A stretch of DNA of 64,000 nucleotides from DATLMR01 sp964615905 (GTDB lineage Bacteria > Acidobacteriota > Blastocatellia > UBA7656), in the NCBI GenBank assembly GCA_964615905.1, contig CAZTUB010000005.1, forward strand, positions 62,001-126,000. The letters run 5' to 3'. Under the pieces are notes generated by a model. That model saw only the letters and a list, made by a program, of their open reading frames with translations, made no database searches and was not told the DNA's origin. Numbering within the stretch: position 1 is the first letter of the stretch; each line of letters begins with the position of its first letter. The translations under genes were made by a program, and so were the position numbers. Positions 60,511 to 64,000 of this stretch are shown here, one piece after another.

Positions 60511-61755
60511 TTGAGCGAGAGCGCAATTTCATCCGAACCCGGACATTCAGCCCTTGCAGAGACAGCGTTGAGCGTCGAGCAGATAAGCACGTACTATCTG
60601 GAGCTTGATCGTCTGCTTGATGCGATAGAACGCGCCACGACTTACTACCAGATTCTGAGCGTGGACCGCACAGCCTCTCTTGAAGAGATACGAGATTCAT
60701 ACCTGCAAGCGGTGACGAGGCTGTTCCCAGCTTACGCGATAAGCGCGGTCGTTCCGGCCGAGACGCTTGCGAGGATGGATCGAGCCTTCACACGCGTGAC
60801 GGGCGCGATGAGCGTTCTGGGAAGCCAGCCCAAGCGCGCCGAGTACGATAATGTTTTAGGGAACAAGCTTACAAAGGGGCTAGACCCTCTTGCTCTGAGG
60901 GCCGCGCAGGACCGCCCTGCCGTTGAGCGAACAGCCGCTTTGAACAAGCCAGCGTTTACCGCCCCGCAGCCACAGCCCGCAAGGCCGCAGCCGGCAAAGC
61001 CACAGCCGCAGCCGTCCACGCACGCCTCGGAGTCGATAGACATCAAGCGGCTTCCGATGCAGAAAGAGGTCTACAAGGAGTTTGCCAGGGCCACACAAGC
61101 CGACAACCGCCGCAGGAGCGAACGGTTCAGGCTCTCTATCCCGGTTCGCGCGATAGGTCACGACCGCAAGAGCGGCAAATGGAACGAGATGACGCAGACG
61201 GTCGATGTGAGCCGCACGGGCGTCAACCTGCGGCTACAACGGCGAGTCAGACACGGCACGGTCTTGTACCTGACGCTGCCGCTGCCGACCAAACTGCGGA
61301 GCCACGGCTATTCAGATTCGACCTACAACGTATACGCGCTTGTGCGCAGGGTCGATCCGCCGAGCAAAGGCACGAGGTTTGTCGGGCTGGAATTTTTAGG
61401 CGAGCACCCGCCTCCGGGCTACCTTGAAAAGCCCTGGGCCACATTCCGTACGGGGAGGTGGGGCGGGTCGGAACGCCGCCGCAGGCCGCGTGTAGATCGA
61501 CAAGAAGAGGTCTGGATCGAATACCTGACCGACGCGCTTCAATCGCTTGGACGCGAGCATGCGGTCACTGAAAACCTCAGCCGCACAGGCGCTCGCATCC
61601 TCGTAAAAGGCGCGCCCGTTGAGTTCGATCTGGTCAAGATAACGTCGATCAAGCGGAGCTTCGAGGGCTTCGCCGCGCTGCGCAACCGGTATTACGGCAA
61701 AGACAAGGCCGAGCGCATCTGCATCGAGTTCACAGATAAAGAGTTCCCTTGCTGA
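60511..61755 (+). CDS. Degenerate J-domain plus two PilZ domains protein
   Basis: 414 aa from a TTG start (no ATG/GTG upstream in frame; AGGT 6 nt before). Residues ~48-120 look like a J domain (YYQILSVDRTASLEEIRDSYLQ, AEYDNVLGNKL), but the essential HPD is replaced by LFP, so it cannot stimulate DnaK in the normal way. A Pro/Gln-rich linker follows (QPQPARPQPAKPQ). Two PilZ domains are then seen: RRSERFRLSIPVRA with DVSRTG, and RRRPRVDRQEEVW with NLSRTG. These are the RxxxR and D/NxSxxG parts of a c-di-GMP site. It probably senses c-di-GMP and controls surface or motility functions. Confidence 0.82.
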   Translation: MSESAISSEPGHSALAETALSVEQISTYYLELDRLLDAIERATTYYQILSVDRTASLEEIRDSYLQAVTRLFPAYAISAVVPAETLARMDRAFTRVTGAMSVLGSQPKRAEYDNVLGNKLTKGLDPLALRAAQDRPAVERTAALNKPAFTAPQPQPARPQPAKPQPQPSTHASESIDIKRLPMQKEVYKEFARATQADNRRRSERFRLSIPVRAIGHDRKSGKWNEMTQTVDVSRTGVNLRLQRRVRHGTVLYLTLPLPTKLRSHGYSDSTYNVYALVRRVDPPSKGTRFVGLEFLGEHPPPGYLEKPWATFRTGRWGGSERRRRPRVDRQEEVWIEYLTDALQSLGREHAVTENLSRTGARILVKGAPVEFDLVKITSIKRSFEGFAALRNRYYGKDKAERICIEFTDKEFPC

Positions 61756-61814
61756 TAAGGGTTGCCGCTCAATCGAGTGTAGGTTAAGGTAATCTTCTCT
61801 CTGGCAATCCACCT

Positions 61815-62135
61815 ATGGCGACCCTTACACCAAAGCAGAGGATGAAGCTCAAAGCCCTTGCGCACAGCTTGAAGCCTGTCCTGTACGTCGGGAAAGAAGG
61901 CGTCACAGAAATGACCGTGCGCGCCGTCGAAGAAGCGTTCAATACTCGCGAGCTTTTGAAAGTCAAGGTACAGGAATCCGCGCCCGAAAGCGCCAAAGAG
62001 ACGGGCGCGCTGCTGGCCGGGCGCGCGGCGGATGTCCACCTGGTCCATGTCATAGGCAAGACCGTGATCCTTTACCGGCGGCATCCCGAAAGACCGCTGA
62101 TCGACCTGCCTGAGAAAGTGACAAGTAAACCGTAA
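61815..62135 (+). CDS. yhbY: YhbY-family (CRM domain) RNA-binding protein
   Basis: 106 aa, one CRS1-YhbY (CRM) domain: LTPKQRMKLKALAHSLKPVLYVGKEGVTE, EAFNTRELLKVKV, and VIGKTVILYRRHP. The GKEG-type loop is the RNA-binding signature. The family associates with pre-50S ribosomal particles. The last residues (VTSKP) and the TAA stop are encoded by the heptad sequence at the edge of palindrome copy D, so its C-terminal tail was set by that element. Confidence 0.9.
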   Translation: MATLTPKQRMKLKALAHSLKPVLYVGKEGVTEMTVRAVEEAFNTRELLKVKVQESAPESAKETGALLAGRAADVHLVHVIGKTVILYRRHPERPLIDLPEKVTSKP

Positions 62136-62226
62136 ACCGTGAACCGTAAACCGTGACAAGTAAGAGGAAGAGTGCAGGACCGCGTATCTCTCCCTTCTTG
62201 TCACGGTTTACGGTTCACGGTTTACG
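62131..62226. repeat. Heptad-arm palindrome, copy D (supplies stop codons to both converging genes)
   Basis: Perfect 30-bp arms at 62131-62160 and 62197-62226 around a 36-nt loop. The heptads here are GTAAACC, GTGAACC, GTAAACC and GTGACAA. The left side extends outward by GTGACAA and GTAAACC (from 62118), mixing the units of copies A and B. The + yhbY gene stops at 62133-62135 and the - metallo-beta-lactamase-fold gene stops at 62215-62217, both within it. Confidence 0.92.
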
Positions 62227-63105
62227 CTTCAAGTCTCCTTGCTGCTTTGCAACCTCGGCGCGGTATGCGCTCTCGGTTCGCTTGATAAATTGTTGATAAC
62301 CGTCAGGGTCTATGAAAGGGTTCGACTTCGCGCCTTTTTCAAGTCTCTGCGACTTCTCTTTCAATGCGAAGAACGACCCGTGAGGCGCGAGAAACACATC
62401 GCACTTCAACGACTTTAACAGCTCGAACGTGTGCGCATAATCGGCAGCTATCCCAGGATACTGAGGGTTATTGACGAGTTTGTATCCCGGTGCGGTCGTG
62501 CTGCCGATGAATACCACGTCCAGCTGCCCGCCGCCGTCGCGCACCTTCATAGTCCACGTAGTGCACCCTTTTGTATGACCCGGCGTCAGCCGGGCAACCA
62601 TCGTAACGCCGCCTAACTCGACCTTCTCTTTATCTCGAATAAGCCTGTCGGGTTTGGCCGGTCTGTAAGCCAGCGTATCGCCCCACGCAAAGTCGCCTTT
62701 GCCGCCGTTCGAGATCAGCTCCGCGTCGCCTTCGCTGATGACAAGGCTCGCGCCGGTCAACTCCTTGAGACGCGCAAGCCCGCCGGCGTGATCTGAATGA
62801 GCGTGGCTGTTAATCAGTATCTTCACGTCTTCAAGCTTGAACCCCAGCCGCTTGACGTTATCTTCGATAAGAGGGACCGTCTCGGCAAACCCGCTGTCGA
62901 GAAGTATGTGGCCTTCGGGCGTTGTTATCAGGAACGATGTCACGTCGGATGCGCCGACATAGTAGATGTTTCCGATCAGGCGGAAAGGCTTCACAGGCTG
63001 ATTCCACGCGCGCCACGCCGGGTCGTCTTGCGCGGCGGTCAGGGAAGGCGATGCCGTGAGCACCGCCAGTAAGATTAGCCGGGAAAATATTAGAGCTCTT
63101 CGCAT
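62215..63105 (-). CDS. Subclass B3-type metallo-beta-lactamase-fold hydrolase
   Basis: 296 aa from ATG 63105 (AAGGA 5 nt before it); ATG 63111 is close behind. A signal peptide (MRRALIFSRLILLAVLTASP) precedes the MBL fold. The zinc ligands are complete in the B3 pattern: NSHAHSDHAGG (H-x-H-x-D-H), TPGHTKGCTTW (third His) and APHGSFF (distal His). B3 enzymes of this sort hydrolyse beta-lactams, but many environmental members have other or weak activities, so resistance is not proven. It is periplasmic. The C-terminal RKP and stop come from palindrome copy D. It is followed upstream by two tiny genes on the same strand. Confidence 0.85.
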   Translation of the reverse strand: MRRALIFSRLILLAVLTASPSLTAAQDDPAWRAWNQPVKPFRLIGNIYYVGASDVTSFLITTPEGHILLDSGFAETVPLIEDNVKRLGFKLEDVKILINSHAHSDHAGGLARLKELTGASLVISEGDAELISNGGKGDFAWGDTLAYRPAKPDRLIRDKEKVELGGVTMVARLTPGHTKGCTTWTMKVRDGGGQLDVVFIGSTTAPGYKLVNNPQYPGIAADYAHTFELLKSLKCDVFLAPHGSFFALKEKSQRLEKGAKSNPFIDPDGYQQFIKRTESAYRAEVAKQQGDLKRKP

Positions 63106-63118
63106 CCTCATCCTTAGA

Positions 63119-63316
63119 TTAAGTATTGAACGGGCCGCCCACACCGCCGCCTTCGCCTTCGCCTATCATCTGGCTCACTTCATCCTTGTGGCCCCGGCGG
63201 CACTCTTTGCATATCTTCGGGTCGTCCATGCCTCGCTCGCTGTATAGCTGCTGCTCGCCGGGCGTGAACTTAAACTCTTTGCCGCACTCCTCGCAACGTA
63301 AGGTCTTATCTTCCAT
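63119..63316 (-). CDS. Small zinc-ribbon protein
   Basis: 65 aa. CEECG and CKECR form a four-cysteine zinc site (Cys 8, 11, 36, 39), matching the small probable zinc-ribbon family with FTPGEQQLYSERGMDDPKICKECR. The C-terminus is acidic and Gly-rich (GEGEGGGVGG). It overlaps the upstream 63-aa gene by 11 bp, so the two are translationally coupled. It is probably cytoplasmic; the function is unknown. Confidence 0.8.
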   Translation of the reverse strand: MEDKTLRCEECGKEFKFTPGEQQLYSERGMDDPKICKECRRGHKDEVSQMIGEGEGGGVGGPFNT

Positions 63317-63497
63317 TGGTCAGGTCCTTCGTATCCTGAGACTGGTCAGGGGTCTCGCACTGCTCGTGGCTGAATAACTTTTCACGCAATTCTTCATACG
63401 CTCTATGCGCTTCTTCGCGCTTCTCTTCAGGCCCGCAAAGCGCCAGCTCTCTGAGCGTCTCAAGTTTCTCTATGTCAGCTTTACCTTTGTCATTCAT
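63306..63497 (-). CDS. Small charged helical protein of unknown function
   Basis: 63 aa, mostly predicted helix with heptad-like charge (EKREEAHRAYEELREKLF) and no membrane segment. It overlaps the zinc-ribbon gene. A TATAAT at 63536-63541 (- strand) lies upstream and may be part of its promoter. I recognise no family; the call rests on the coupled overlap and codon use similar to neighbours. Confidence 0.55.
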   Translation of the reverse strand: MNDKGKADIEKLETLRELALCGPEEKREEAHRAYEELREKLFSHEQCETPDQSQDTKDLTNGR

Positions 63498-63624
63498 AAT
63501 TCACTTACCCTGTCTTTATATGCGCGTCCTGCTCAATTATACACAGTAGAGATTGAAACCGCCCCGCTAAAACGTGCCCGCGATACTCTCGACCAAATTT
63601 TTAAACTCGCCCTCTAAACAGACC

Positions 63625-63653
63625 TTGACAACCATCGAAGATAATTCTATTCT
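63625..63653 (+). promoter_or_regulatory. Promoter of the STN-domain TonB receptor gene
   Basis: Consensus TTGACA (63625-63630), a 17-bp spacer, and TATTCT (63648-63653). The start site is expected near 63660, immediately before the Fur-box-like operator. Confidence 0.6.
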
Positions 63654-63662
63654 GGCCGTTCT

Positions 63663-63677
63663 TGAAAATGATTTTCA
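63663..63677. promoter_or_regulatory. Fur-box-like operator
   Basis: The 7-1-7 perfect inverted repeat TGAAAAT-G-ATTTTCA matches the classic Fur-box layout (14 of 19 positions with the extended consensus). It lies just after the predicted transcription start, so a bound repressor would block the receptor gene. Confidence 0.65.
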
Positions 63678-63709
63678 TTTCCGCTCAATGCTGAAAAGGA
63701 GAAGAGGCG

Positions 63710-64000
63710 ATGAAGGCAGGACGGAAGAAGAAGGGTAAGCGCAATCGTTTGGCACAGGGCGGCCCGAAGTACTGGATCACTTTGAGCGCGATGGGGGCGC
63801 TCGGTTGCACAGGCTTCTGCGGGCACCTGGCGTCGCCCGCCGTTGCGCAGCCAAATCCGGCGAGTGTGCGGGCCGTCTATTCGCAGGGGCAGACTCCGGC
63901 GCGCCAGTTCGACATCGCGCCCGGAACGCTTGAATCGGTTCTCAAGACCTTTAGCGAAGTGACGGGCTGGCGGGTGCTTACCACAAACGACACGATCCGT
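63710..64000 (+). CDS. TonB-dependent receptor with N-terminal STN domain (start only, cut by window edge)
   Basis: The first 97 codons are present; the gene runs off the right edge. The ATG at 63710 has AAGGAG 8 nt upstream. A basic N-terminus (KAGRKKKGKRNR) leads into a signal-like segment (residues ~20-45), then the start of a secretin/TonB short N-terminal (STN) domain: QFDIAPGTLESVLKTFSEVTGW. STN domains occur on siderophore receptors that signal to anti-sigma factors. With the Fur-box-like operator upstream, an iron-uptake receptor is the best inference. Confidence 0.78.
   Translation, partial: MKAGRKKKGKRNRLAQGGPKYWITLSAMGALGCTGFCGHLASPAVAQPNPASVRAVYSQGQTPARQFDIAPGTLESVLKTFSEVTGWRVLTTNDTIR

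Noticed and set aside
1..64000. tRNA or rRNA genes
   Set aside because: No cloverleaf with a TTC-type T-loop or rRNA-like conserved stretch was recognised by eye; a dedicated covariance search would be needed to exclude them fully.

Overview
The window is 64 kb of GC-rich bacterial chromosome. It most likely comes from an Acidobacteriota member, probably Blastocatellia or Pyrinomonadales. The evidence is the gene mix: a VWFA-related acidobacterial-type protein, an Oar-like TonB-dependent receptor with an N-terminal carboxypeptidase-regulatory domain, a CRTAC1-like FG-GAP protein, many TPR proteins, eukaryote-like Ser/Thr kinases and DUF2911/DUF427 proteins. The lineage is an inference from gene content. 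I saw no rRNA, tRNA, CRISPR array, transposase or phage gene.

Layout. (1) 1-8500: a truncated CRTAC1-like gene diverges from a large TonB-dependent receptor. Two secreted TPR proteins and a secreted protein of unknown function follow. (2) 8524-26742, all on +: an alpha-glucan/sugar block with two paralogous secreted GH13 enzymes, an SDR oxidoreductase, a VWFA-related protein, an SLC45-type sugar transporter, a third GH13 enzyme, a XylF-XylG-XylH-type ABC importer, two GNAT acetyltransferases and a GH15 glucoamylase-type enzyme. The likely logic is extracytoplasmic breakdown of starch or glycogen-like glucan, followed by uptake through the MFS carrier and the ABC importer. (3) 27180-36670, all on -: a signalling block with three transmembrane Ser/Thr kinases, a PP2C phosphatase, a membrane FHA-trypsin-like protease, a repeat/TPR protein and a zinc-ribbon membrane protein. 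(4) 36816-42841: rlmN, an unknown protein with a nuclease-like C-terminus, two tiny membrane proteins (one only 49 aa) and two MacB/FtsX-type permeases without an adjacent ATPase. (5) 43016-59409, all on - and tightly packed: a surface-polysaccharide operon, read as Wzz-like, WecB, O-antigen ligase, heparinase-like, AsnB, flippase, a methyltransferase-glycosyltransferase fusion, glycosyltransferase, membrane spermidine-synthase-like protein and CapK/PaaK-like protein. (6) 59535-64000: DUF2911 protein, a J-like/PilZ/PilZ protein, YhbY, a B3-type metallo-beta-lactamase-fold protein, two small proteins, and the start of an STN-domain TonB receptor behind a Fur-box-like operator.

The most unusual feature is a family of four perfect palindromes (15531-15625, 19694-19786, 42942-43034, 62131-62226). 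Each has two 29-30 bp arms made of four 7-bp units around a 33-36 nt loop. Every arm stops all three reading frames. Three genes (CapK-like, YhbY and the metallo-beta-lactamase-fold protein) take their stop codon and last residues from an arm. One copy, with different heptads, lies between xylF and xylG. These look like a mobile or recombining intergenic element that may also shape mRNA ends. A second notable signal is a recurring Thr-Arg-Leu/Val-Gly motif in the linkers of two kinases and of the FHA-protease, which suggests a shared phosphorylation/recognition code.
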